NCBI GenBank assembly: GCA_028622995.1
Contig: JAJQJQ010000059.1
Coordinates: 248,001 to 312,000 of the forward strand
Direction of reading: 5' to 3'
Source of the DNA: Panagrolaimus kolymaensis
Lineage: Eukaryota; Nematoda; Chromadorea; Rhabditida; Panagrolaimidae
Length of the DNA stretch: 64,000 bases
The notes beneath the pieces are model-generated. The model did no database searches. It saw only the letters and a program-made list of their open reading frames with translations, and was not told the DNA's origin. Positions within the stretch are counted from its first letter, which is position 1. Every line of letters starts with the position of its first letter. Positions 24,052 to 34,687 of this stretch are shown piece by piece. Position numbers and translations under genes: made by a program.

Positions 24052-25752
24052 CTAACCAGCTAACATTCCAGGTAAATCTTTCGGATGAGTATGGATCAAG
24101 TTTGATTTCTCAACAAATGTCAAAGGATATTTACTCAACTTCTTATAGGCTTCTTTGATTTCAGTTTGATATCGATGAGCTGTTTTGCTTTTATCCAAAT
24201 ATTTGAGAGCTTCATAGATCACAGTATTATGAGGAATACATGCTTTGTTTTCAGCTTCTGAATTAACATGTTTGACGCCAGATGATTTTGATCTTCTTTT
24301 AAGAACATTTGAGAAAGATACATGATGCTTTGAAACGAATGCTATAGAACCACCAAAAGATTGCTCGGCTTTGAAATGTGGACGAACTTCTACTATTGGA
24401 TGCTGAACGCATTGATGTTCACGAACTCGGCTTGCATTCAAACCTCCCATATCAGCTTTGTAAATGTTCATATCATCAACGGTAAACAGAGAGTTCAAAG
24501 TTTGAAGTTTCGATAAAGCAGCTTCTCCATCTTCCTCGTCTTCTTCAATATCGATATCAAGCATTAAGGAAACTCTATATTTAACTTCTGCAGCTTCAAA
24601 CAATTCATTACAAAAGTATTCATCTTTGACAAGTTCAGCATAAGGAATTTTACCAGATCTTCTTACATCAGGTAATCGAAATTGAAGCTTTTCATCTAAA
24701 GCTGTTGAACCAAGATGCCCATATGAGTTACCAAACCAATGCTCTCGTAGACCTTCATCATAGTTATCATTGGCAAAAACAGGAGGATTGAATGAACCAC
24801 TAACAGCTTTATTAGTAAACATAACATTGGTTGGAACATGAGAGTCATCGATATCTTCTTTGACGTCAGTCGCTGCAGCTATTACGTTCGTTTGATTACC
24901 ATCAGCTTCAAAGGTTACAGTTAAAGATGCATCGTCGTCGATGTGCTGCATATATTTTGAAAAACTAGCTTCGAATTCATGGCAATTATCAGCAAGACGT
25001 AAAGTTGATTCACTAGGTTCATATGGTATCTGAAAAGTAAAATGTATGAAAACAGAAAATTTCGTTGAATGAAAATCACTTTAAAAGGTAGCTTCAAATC
25101 AAGCATATTCATCTTTTCATCTTTGACTTCTTTAAGACCATCGACCTCCATAACTTCAGCATTTTCATCGTCGCTATCATTGAGTGCTTGCTAAAATATA
25201 CATACATTAGTTAATTCAATCAAGTCTAATAAACAACTAACTTGTAAAGCGTTTTTGTTTATCGCAGCTTTACCAATTGATGCGAGACGATCAGCAATTT
25301 TTCGAGCTTTGTTTTTCTTATTCTTTGCAAGTTCTTTTTGTAAAATCAATGATGGCTTCAATCTTGGTAATCCATCAGGAGTTATCTTGTTTTCGGCGAT
25401 AGCTTTCTTAAACACTTCCTTTGATTTTATCATAGCTTCGAGCTCAGCTTTCATTTCACCAATAGGTTTCATTTCATCTTTCTGCATAAACATTTTTCGA
25501 AGTTGAATATATTCTTCTTTTTGAGCAGCAATTGATGGATTTGGAGTGCCATGGATATTCTTGTTCGTTGGTGCCTTCAACCTTGGACTGTTGATCCAAT
25601 CTTTCGTGTTCTTTAAGATCGTTAAAGCTTCATTATGGTTCAATACAGCTGAGCGAGGATTAAGAATTTTTTCTACCCTAAAAAACAAATAATAAAGTTT
25701 GAGTGTTAATTGAAAGTGATAAAATGACTTACCATAAAATTTCATGCGGCAT
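24052..25752 (-). CDS. RPC9/CRCP-like protein with a large insertion, 514 aa
   Basis: Minus-strand exons: 25752-25733, 25677-25242, 25190-25080, 25029-24052, all in frame. The first about 33 residues (LNPRSAVLNHNEALTILK) resemble the start of RPC9, the Rpb4-like RNA polymerase III subunit. Residues 456-514 (NTVIYEALKYL, then KYPLTFVEKSNLIHTHP) resemble its second half. Between them lie about 420 residues not seen in RPC9: a Lys-rich helical part (about 60-150), an acidic part and a Ser/Lys-rich part. Exon 2 joins the first RPC9-like piece to the insert and exon 4 joins the insert to the second, so the insertion does not depend on intron choice. The C-terminus stops about 35 residues before the usual RPC9 end. 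The family call rests on remembered similarity and needs a profile search. A polyA signal lies at 23984-23989. Confidence 0.6.
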
Positions 25753-26848
25753 CTTTTTGAAGATGATGGATATTTACAAAAGTTGTAATAACTATGTAAC
25801 TGAATTACTTCAAGAAGGTATTCCAATAATTAAAAATCCTGTAAAAAGAGATGCAACAGCAAAGAAGAAAGAAGAAAGAATTTGTTGGAAGTAAAAAAGA
25901 CGCAAGCATTCGCCACTGGCGTTCACATTCTTGCATGCAAAATGCCATAATTTTTTGATGTTTTGAAAACTTTGAAATCGAAAAATACAATATTTAATTT
26001 TTGATGGATAAAAATTACTAGCAATCATCTAACTTTTGGCAAAGTTTAAACATAACTAAAAGCTTTTAATTAATTTTATGTAACTGATTTGTAAACAACG
26101 TACGAAAACCATTTTATTTTAGCTCATGTTTTTCATTGTTGGTTTTGTTCCTCAAAAAAATGTTAGACTGCACAAAATTTTGTGATATTTTTGACAAAGT
26201 TTAAATTACTTTTTTTTGAAATCTGTATTTTGTATTTATTTTCTAATAATTATGTTCACAATCATGAACCCAAACTAAACGAAGCTCCTTTTTTTCATCA
26301 AAGTTTTTCTAACACTTTTTTTTGCAAACATCAAAATCAAATATATTTTTTTCTAACGTTGAACATGAAAAATGGTATAATTAGCTGCAGTTTTCATTTT
26401 TTGATATCAATGACTAGTATTTCAAGATCCATTTCTTTAAATAAAATCCAAAACCTTCCATGACTTTTGTTACGTATGATTTTTTTTGGGTGTAAAAGCA
26501 ACATTACTAAAAGGTGAAACACCAATAGACATATCTTTGAAAGAATAACAATGCCTTTGAACTCATTTTTATGTTCCTTTTGCCTTTTTTTCTGCAGTTG
26601 CTTGCTTGTTTGTTTACCTTTTCATTTATTGTTTTGAGTAAAAGAAAACTTCCTTGAGGTGGCTTTTAACTTTTGTAGTGACAAAGAACTTTGAAATGGG
26701 CATTAAAGGACTAAAATCTTTTAATGTCTCATTCTTCAACGATTTTTTTTATAAACATTTTCTTTCTTAAAACAAAATTTCCTCTTTTTTTCCTTCGATT
26801 TTAGGGTTTTTTTTTCTTCAATTATTTATGAAGACATTTGATATAAAA
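25753..26848. other. Intergenic stretch, no gene seen
   Basis: Upstream of the RPC9-like gene and downstream of kinase B. It is AT-rich with long T runs; no exon pairs with plausible splice sites were found. Confidence 0.4.
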
Positions 26849-27076
26849 TTACAAAAGTTTATTCAAAACAAAAATAAATATTAGAAAACAAAGAAAACGT
26901 TTACATTTATCAAATAAATTAATACAATATTTAGTGACAAGCAAGCATGTTTCTTCTTCACCATCCAAAAGCATTCTTTTCGCAGGTTGATCATCAAATA
27001 TTTCCAATGAATTCTTTCTTCTTATATAACTAGACTTCACATCATTTCCTCCTATTTTTGTCTTCTTCAGCTCCAA
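26849..27076 (-). pseudogene. Out-of-frame tail of kinase B
   Basis: This minus frame overlaps the end of kinase B in another phase. It contains hydrophilic sequence with NSLEIFDDQPAKRM, placed like the YTLEIFNRRTRGQ and YTLEILKLRTQGQ tails of kinases A and C. It probably represents the ancestral C-terminus lost to a frameshift near 27042-27076, or a small unrecognised intron. Confidence 0.4.
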
Positions 27077-28367
27077 GAATTTTTACTTGAGATTTGAAAT
27101 ATTCTACAGTTGGAATTCGAATTGAAGTTTTTTGAAGTTCTTCACTTTTTTTACCACCTACAGCTGCAATACTTTCATCCTCTTCTTCATCCAACGAAAA
27201 AGCACGACCAGGTTTGAATAATGGAATTTGAGAAACATCATTGAAAAAAACATGAGTACTTATTTTTGTGTGTCGATTTGATGGTTTGATTTTCATTAGA
27301 TCATGAACATATTTATCAGCAGCTTCATTTCCAGTTTTAATCGTTTTTGCTAGTAAAGGACCAATCAAAGGAATTGAATGTCGGATAATCAATTCTTCAG
27401 TTATCAAATGAGTCACGACAACACCATAAGACCATAAATCAGACGCCAATCCAGCTTTAATACCCATAAATACTTCAGGAGCTTGAAAACACATTGAACC
27501 TTGAGGAAGCTTTTCTTTTTTCTCTATTTTTAGTTTTTCCTTTCTTTTTTCTTTTTGTTCACTCAAACGAGAATTATTAAAATCCAAGAGTCGAGCATGT
27601 CCATTGTGAGTCAAAGCAATGTTGTCAGTTTTGAGATCGCTGAAAATAATAAAGTATGTTTTGAAAAGAAAATTCATAAAAAAAGAAACTCACCCATGAG
27701 TTAATTTGTTTTTATGAAGGAATTCCAAACCACGTGCAATTTGCCATAGAATAGTTCGTTTTGCTTCAAACGGAATAATTGAATGTATATCAAAAACATG
27801 ATATTTGAGAGTTCCACCATTTATCCATTCCATAATTAAACACCATTCTAATGACATATTATATCCACTGAAAAGCAGCTTTGGAATATATTCAGATCCT
27901 TTACCATCGAGAGAGAGAACACGAACTTCAGCAGCAATATCTTCAGCTGTTGCACGACCATTATAAATTTTTTTTACAAATATTTGACTTGGTCCACTAA
28001 ATGTCACACCCCAAATTCTACCATAAGAACCATTTCCCAAAGCTTCAATTCGCATAGCTCTCCATTCAAATTCAATAGATTTTATGATAATGTTTTTGCT
28101 ATAAAACAACGTATTTTTAGTATTTATTTTATAAAAAATATTATAAAAGAAAAGGCGAATGGATTAGAGAGTGCAGTGCCATTAATTATTTGATTCAAAA
28201 ACTTTATTAATTTTTCCCAAAATATTCCAAAAAAAATTTCCTGCTTTTTATTTTGAATGTTTTAAAAAAATGTTAACTTACTGATTCTTACGATCCCATT
28301 CCTTTTCTTTACATTTCCACCATTTGTCTTTATAAACTTCAAAAATTTCTGGTGATAGATTATCCAT
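27042..28367 (-). CDS. Divergent protein kinase, copy B (362 aa)
   Basis: Minus-strand exons: 28367-28282, 28098-27694, 27639-27042. Intron positions match kinases A and C, and exon 2 is exactly 405 nt in all three. The Gly loop is GNGSYGRIW (50-58), the beta-3 Lys is 72, and the catalytic loop is HGDLKTDN. The metal motif is DFN, and a Lys-rich activation insert precedes APE. The N-terminus keeps DKWWKC but is otherwise different, and the segment between the Gly loop and helix C has diverged most. The tail is shorter than in A and C and ends RRK, with the family tail continuing in another frame. The gene is transcribed away from kinase C, 1.66 kb apart. Confidence 0.85.
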
Positions 28368-30026
28368 TTCTTCAATATTTTAGTTAAAGGTTGTGTCGTT
28401 GCACTTTATAAAATAATCGAAAAAGTGAATTCTTTATCAATACATGAAAGTATAATTTCCATTAATAAAATTTAAATAATTTTTGTTTATTCTCTTTAAT
28501 TTTTTATGGTTGGTGTAATTTTTTTATTTGAAAAAAAAAAATAGTTCAAAGAAAAATGGCTTTAAACTAATTTGTTGTATTGGAGATTCATAAATTTCAT
28601 TATAAATTCTTTGAGATAGTTTTCAAGAAAATTTCTGCTTTTTTCCTACTGATTTTCTTAGTTTAATAATGACAAGTTGGCTACTCTCAAAATGTGCATA
28701 TACTTGAAAACATTTTTGACCACCTAATCGATCGATTTGGGATTTACCAATTTTTCATAACTATGCATTTTCTCGTTTCATTTGACTAATTTTGTGAAGG
28801 TCTCATTCTCAACGTAATTTTAAACTTTTTAATTTATAATTAAACTTGAATATTCTTTGACGCAATGATTGAACATGAAAATGATTAAAAAGGCTGAGGA
28901 TTTTGCGTTTTATTCGCTTCAAGTGGCGACCAAAATTCAGAAGGTGCATTTCCTCATCTTTATCTCACTTTTTTTTTGAATCCTTCCTAGTAATTTTGAT
29001 TGTTCGTTCGTTCGTGCGAGCTCGGAAATGATGCATGGGAAAATTGCAAAGAAAATGAAAAAAATTGCATTAAAAAAAGAATGAATGCGCAAGGAAAGAA
29101 AACGCGTTTGCATTTCATAAAAAGGAAGAGGTGATGAGCGGTCGTTTGTTTTTTGAGGAAGCGATTGTTGTTATCCAATGATCCAATAACAAGAAAGAGA
29201 TCCAAGGCCCCAATAGCAATAGGAGGATCAAAGGAACCTTAAAAAAACCTTTGACATTAAAGAATTCAAAGATAATATAAGATTCTATAATAGTTTCCAT
29301 GCTTTTGCTTCGTTTAATGCAGATATCGTTAAATTTGGAGTTAATTGTCCACGATCATGGAAAATTAAAAACTAATTTTTTATATTGCAATGAAACAAGT
29401 TACATCGCTGGCCGAAGGCCGGCGGAGCTTCTAGTTTAACATATAAAAATGGTTAAGAATTTTAATTTTTTGCTTCCAACGACTAAATTTTTAAAGATGT
29501 TTTAATCAACAAAAAAATATTTCCTTTTTTATTTGCTTTGCAAAACATAGAAAAAAAACTAAAAAAATTTAAATAGCACTATTGTGTAATAAACTAATTA
29601 ATAAACACAACAACAAACATATTAGCTAAAAGCTCAAAAAAAGTTTTTTTTTTTTTAAATGTTTCTTCTTCATTTCAAGTTGATCTATGATAAACTTGAA
29701 AGCTTGCATTGGATCCTTTCTTTTACGCCACTTATCAGAATTTTTGGGTTAAAAATTTTTATATTTGCTTTGAAAATATTGAATTTTCCGGTTGGAAAAA
29801 TGTTTTAACTAATTAGATTCTTACTCAAAAATAAAAGTTTTTTGAAAATAGACTTCACTAGAAAAATGATTATAAAAAGCAGTCGACAAAATTTTAAAAA
29901 AGACCTTATGTATTCAAATTTATTTTGAAAGAAGACGAAAAAAATTACATTAAATTTTCTCTCTTCTTTTGCCTCTTTTTTGTTCAACAAAATCGACAAT
30001 ATTGCTTGTTTTAAGCTGTCGACGAA
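28368..30026. other. Divergent intergenic region between kinases B and C
   Basis: It contains a Helitron-type 3' end (29406-29434) and, from about 29640, sequence inverted-duplicated from the kinase A upstream region. Nothing else coding is apparent. Confidence 0.5.
29406..29434 (+). mobile_element. Helitron-type 3' terminus
   Basis: CGCTGGCC-GAA-GGCCGGCG forms an 8-bp stem (one G-T pair) with a GAA loop. Six bases later comes CTAG followed by T. A short GC-rich hairpin shortly before CTRR, with insertion before T, is the signature of Helitron 3' ends. The matching 5' TC end was not located, so the element length is unknown. Confidence 0.6.
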
Positions 30027-31801
30027 ATGAATAATCCTTCGAAGAAATTTTTTGAAGATCATGGAAATAAATGGTGGAAATGTATACCAACAGCGACAGA
30101 CAACCAACAGTAAGTTTATATTTTAAAAAACTTTCCAAACCATAATATTCTAATAAAAATATTTTTAATTAACAAAATTAAATATTTTACGTAAGAAAAA
30201 AAAGGAGTTTTAATATTTTTAATTTAATAATTTAAGAACATTTGTTTTTAGCAGTCGGATCAAAAGAGTGTGTTCTCATTTTATATATAGAGCAGATGAA
30301 AAAGAATATTTGGGTTGTGGTTCTTTTGGACATGTTTATATTTCCGAAGTCGATAAAAGTCCACCAACATTTGTTCAAAAATTTTATAAAGTCGGTGTAG
30401 CTGTAGAAGATATTGAAGCTGAAGTTCGTGTTCTCTCTCTCGATGGTGAAGGATCTCAATATTTTCCAAAGCTGCTTTTTAGTGGATATAATTATCGTTC
30501 AGAATGGATTATACTTATGCAATATGTTGGCGGTGGAACTTTATGGTATCATTTGGTCGAAGAAAAATCAACGATTTCATTGGAAGCAAAACGAACTATT
30601 CTTTGGCAAATTGCACGTGGTTTGGAATTTCTTCATAAAAACAAATTAACTCATGGGTGAGTATTTTATTAATACAAAAAAAGTTTCTCGATCCTTTTAA
30701 CGTAGCTTTGAAAATTATGTAAAAAGTTTTTAAAAAGAAAAGAAAAATTTATGAATTCTTTAATTCATTCACGATTATTCTCTTTAAATATATTTTTAAA
30801 TTTTACTAAAATTTAGAAATTGAAGTTAAAAAGCAACCTAATTTTAGGAACAAACACTTTTGAATTTATTCATCATAATGTTTAAAATGGTGAATTAATA
30901 AATCGGTTTTTTTTTTCTAGTTTTATGAATTCTTTTTTTATTATTCAATAAAACCGAAAATTTTTAAAGGGAATTTTACAAAAAAGAATATCTTTATTAA
31001 CTCCAACTCAACTAAACCCAACTAGAAAACCTTATTTGATGTTTTTTGGTGCACCTTTTTATGAAATAAAGTTTTTTCTTTTTTAGTGATTTGAAAACAG
31101 ATAATATCGCTTTGACTCACGAAGGACATGCTCGACTCTTTGATTTTAACAATTCACGTTTGATTAAACAAAAAGAAAAAAGAAAGGAAAAACGAAAAAT
31201 AGAGAAAAAAGAAAAGCTTCCTCAAGGTTCAATTTGTTTTCAAGCTCCTGAAGTATTTATGGGAATTAAAGCTGGATTGGCTTCTGATTTATGGTCTTAT
31301 GGAGTCGTTGTGGCTCACTTGATAACTGAAGAATTGATTATCCGACATTCAATTCCTTTGATTGGTCCTTTATTGGCAAAAACGATTAAAACTGGAAATG
31401 AAGCTGCTGATAAATATGTTCATGATCTCATGAAAATCAAGCCTTCAAACCGACTCAAAAAAATAAGTACGCATGTTTTTTTCAAAGATGTTTCTCAAAT
31501 TCCATCATTCAAACCTGGTTATGTTAGAAATGTTCCAAAAGAAGATCACGATGATATTTTGAGTGTTGATGTAATTAAAGGTGAACTACTTGAAAAAACT
31601 TCTATAAGAATTCCAAACATTAATTACTTAAAAACTCTATTAGAATTTTCTATTGTATCTTTTCCTTGTAATTTATTAAAACCTTATACTCTTGAAATAT
31701 TAAAATTAAGAACTCAAGGACAAGCAGAAGATGGTTCATCAAACAAAAGAAAAAGAATACAAATTCCAACTACAGCTTCTGGTGGTAATGTTTCTCATTG
31801 A
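29640..31801 (+). repeat. Inverted duplicate of the kinase A locus (arm 2)
   Basis: Partner of 7548-9290 in the opposite orientation, covering the kinase C gene and about 390 bp upstream. The main internal difference is intron 2: 430 bp here and about 50 bp in copy A. Confidence 0.85.
30027..31801 (+). CDS. Divergent protein kinase, copy C (400 aa)
   Basis: Exons 30027-30109, 30252-30656 and 31087-31801, in frame through CA|C and GG|T. The motifs match copy A position for position: Gly loop GCGSFGHVY (49-57), Lys71, Glu85, H162-G-D164, D182-F-N, APE (216-218) and DLWSYG. The Lys-rich activation insert (QKEKRKEKRKIEKKEK) is retained. Exon 1 is nearly identical to that of copy A. Intron 2 has grown to 430 bp. 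AATAAA lies at 31853-31858. The gene looks intact. Confidence 0.87.
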
Positions 31802-32970
31802 TAAATATGTCTCATTTTTTCCTAAATATTTTGTATGTATGTGTGTTACATAAATAAATTGTCTTGATTAAATAAACATTTTATCTTTATGTGAATAACA
31901 ATAACTTGTGTGTATACGTTTTTGAATGTCCAAAGATATTTGTCATTAGTCTAGTTTCGATTTGTTGCAACTTCTTCATTCATTTGTTGATGCAACTTCG
32001 CACTATAAAGTTAAGTTTAGTCATTGCAAAAGAAAATTAGGAAGGATGGGAAAAACTTTTTAATGTTTAACTTTAAACTCAATCAAAATCTTTGTCTTCA
32101 AAAGACTAACATCGATCGAAGAGGTTAATCTACCAAAAGTTGTTACACTCATGTTGCAAACGAAGGGAAATATTAATGTTCATTGTTTAGTATGTGTATT
32201 TTCAATCATAAAAAAAGTCCATAAAAAATTTGCAAGGATTTTATTTTCTTCAAACTTCAAACTTTTATGTTTGTTGTTTGCTAATTTCAAAAAATTTTTC
32301 GATCGATCAATGAAAAACAAAAAATTGACTGTAATTTTTTTCTTCCCATGCTTTTTTTTGCATGTTGCTCGTCTCCTTTTGGTTGTTCGACGTCGTTGCT
32401 GCTTCGTTTCTCTTTCAAAAAACTTTTTTCTTTCAAGCTTCTTTGATTTTTTCATTTTCCATGTTTCTCACTTTTTTCTTTCATTGCTTTTTTTTGACTT
32501 TGATGCTTCGTGATTTTGTGATGCCATTGATTAATACTTTTTAACCTACCCATTCTCCTGCATTTCATCAACTAATACTAACCTTTATTACCATGATTCA
32601 ATCCTTTTGGATTCTTTGTTTTTACTTTTTAAAAAGTTGTGATGATTTTTTCGCGATTATGAGGGAAGCTAAACACGCGTTTGAATGAAACTTTTATAGC
32701 GCTAAACATGTTTTTTGTAATGTTTTACATCCATATTAATTACTAGTACCGTTAAAAATGTGTTCTTTCTTTGTTTTTATCGTGCCGCTAACCTCGAGGT
32801 GATGCGTGATTTGCTGTCATACGCGTTTCACAAAAAGCCGATCTTTTTTTGTTGCATTTTCTTTGTTTAAAAAATCCTTAATTTTCATCATTTTTTAGTG
32901 TTAGGTTCTCAGCTGTAACTTCAAGGCAGCATCTTCAAACTCGTGATCTCATCCATTTTCAACTCAAGTT
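31802..32970. other. Intergenic region with 5' leader of the next gene
   Basis: AATAAA of kinase C is at 31853. From 32150 to 32550 the sequence is low-complexity, and frames there are not credible genes. A TTTTTTAG acceptor at about 32891-32898 starts the probable 5' leader of the gene at 32971. Confidence 0.5.
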
Positions 32971-33610
32971 ATGAAACGAATTGCTCCACCGTCTTCAAAT
33001 GTCGATTCTGATTCGTTAGCTGCAAAGAAAGCGCGAATTCTTAAAGCGCTAACTTCAACTTCTTTATCGCCTGCTTTACATCCATCAAATATTGAATTTT
33101 CTGATCCACTAGCTGCAAAGAAGGCACGAATTCATCAAGCTTTAACATCAAAAGCTCCATCGGCTCCTGTTTCAACTTCCAACGGATCAAAGCTTTCTCA
33201 ACTATCAAGATCTAAAATTGTTCCAGTCAAAAATATTCGGTTTGGTATGATTACTTTGTATTTCTTCTTTCATTGTTTTATGCATTCTTATGTTGTTTCG
33301 TTACTAATCATACCATTTTCAGGCAAGAAACAACTTCCACCTGGAGATGTCATCATTCCTGTTACAGCTCAATCATTGAAATCAACAAAGTCATCAAGTG
33401 AAAACAACACCATCCATGGTCGAAAAACGATCTCTGTCCGCGAACAACAACAGCGTCAAATGGAACGAACCAAAGAAGTGATTACTCGTCTCAAAGCTGA
33501 GCAAGAAAATAAGGTTGATTTTCATCAAGCTTTGTTTTATGATTTTGTAACAAATCTCATATTTTCAGCAACCTTCTCCAAGTCGACATCGTAAACTTCA
33601 TGGTCCTTGA
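32971..33610 (+). CDS. Small basic protein with an internal 31-residue repeat, 168 aa
   Basis: Exons 32971-33244, 33323-33513 and 33569-33610, in frame. Two copies of a SD(S/P)LAAKKARIxxALTS motif lie 31 residues apart (residues 13-29 and 44-60). A Ser/Pro-rich linker follows, then a charged helix (REQQQRQMERTKEVITRLKA) and a tail ending HRKLHGP. I do not recognise the family. The basic, low-complexity composition suggests a nuclear protein, by inference only. An acceptor about 72 nt upstream and AATAAA at 33766-33771 frame the transcript. Confidence 0.7.
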
Positions 33611-33882
33611 ATATTGTTGCTCTTCATGGATGTTCTCTTTGCTCAGCTCAAATCAAGATTTCAATTGATTGCCTTTTTATGTTTTGATACTTTCTTTTTT
33701 GTTTTCAATTACTTTTTTTATGTATTCTTTTCTTTCTTTTGTATTTCTTATGTTTTGAAGAACTAAATAAACGTTTTTAAGTTTGGAGTGTGTACAATAA
33801 TTTTGTTTTGTTTGTTTTTGCTTTTGTCTTTGATAACTTTGTGATTGTGCATGCATACCCAAGATTTTGTGATGGAGAAGCT

Positions 33883-34687
33883 TTATAATTTTATAACTTT
33901 AGTTAAGCATTGATGATACATTAAACCAGTCATAGCAAGCCATGATAAGCCAACAAATTCAAACATTAATAATAAGTAAATACATGTTTTACCATTATGT
34001 GAACATTTACCTGTTCCATCTGCCCATACTGTAGCTGATAAAACTACTGCATAAATGTGGAAACATAGTAAGGAGATCTGAAAATTGGGAGGTTAACTAA
34101 CATGTATGAAAATTTCTTCTTTATTTCATGGATTTGAAACTTCGAGATGGTTGTATTATTGGCGTTAAAGACAATGAAGTAACTTTGCAAGGTCAATGGC
34201 ACAATTATGGAAACAAAGCAGCTGTAAAAAAAGTGAATGGAAGTAGCATGTAGCAATTTTATGCCATATTTTCGAGGATTATAAAACTACTAAAGGCTAC
34301 GTTACTGTTGCCAAATTCAAGGTACCAAGTAGCAACCGATTCCATTATTAACTTTGCATGGACATCAAAGTATCAAAGTTGCTCATCATGTAGCTTGACA
34401 CCCAAATATTTACGTAATTAATTATTACTCACCAATCCAAAAGTATTCCACCATCGATTTATATCTTTTAACAAAGCTTCATTATTAACCATTTTAATTA
34501 CAACAAGAATTAACGTTCCAGCTTGAACAAGCATAGGAACTAAAGCCCAAAAAGTTAAAAATCCTGCAACTTCATATAAATTTATTTCAACCGCACCAAT
34601 TATAATTGGAACAGCTATCATTGCACTAAATGGAAATATAACTAATAAAAATATTATTACTTTTGTGGAAGTTGAACATTCAATCAT
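33883..34687 (-). CDS. Four-transmembrane protein, 149 aa
   Basis: Minus-strand exons 34687-34433 and 34077-33883 with a 355-bp intron (GTGAGT..TTTTCAG), joined in phase 0. Hydrophobic helices lie at about residues 9-33, 39-65, 86-105 and 117-139. A short charged loop lies between helices 2 and 3 (NNEALLKDINRWW), and a small loop with two Cys (GKCSHNGKTC) lies between 3 and 4. The topology resembles MARVEL-like or other nematode four-TM proteins, but no family is assigned. Upstream in-frame sequence before the ATG is low-complexity, so the ATG at 34687 was chosen. Convergent with the gene at 32971. Confidence 0.7.
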
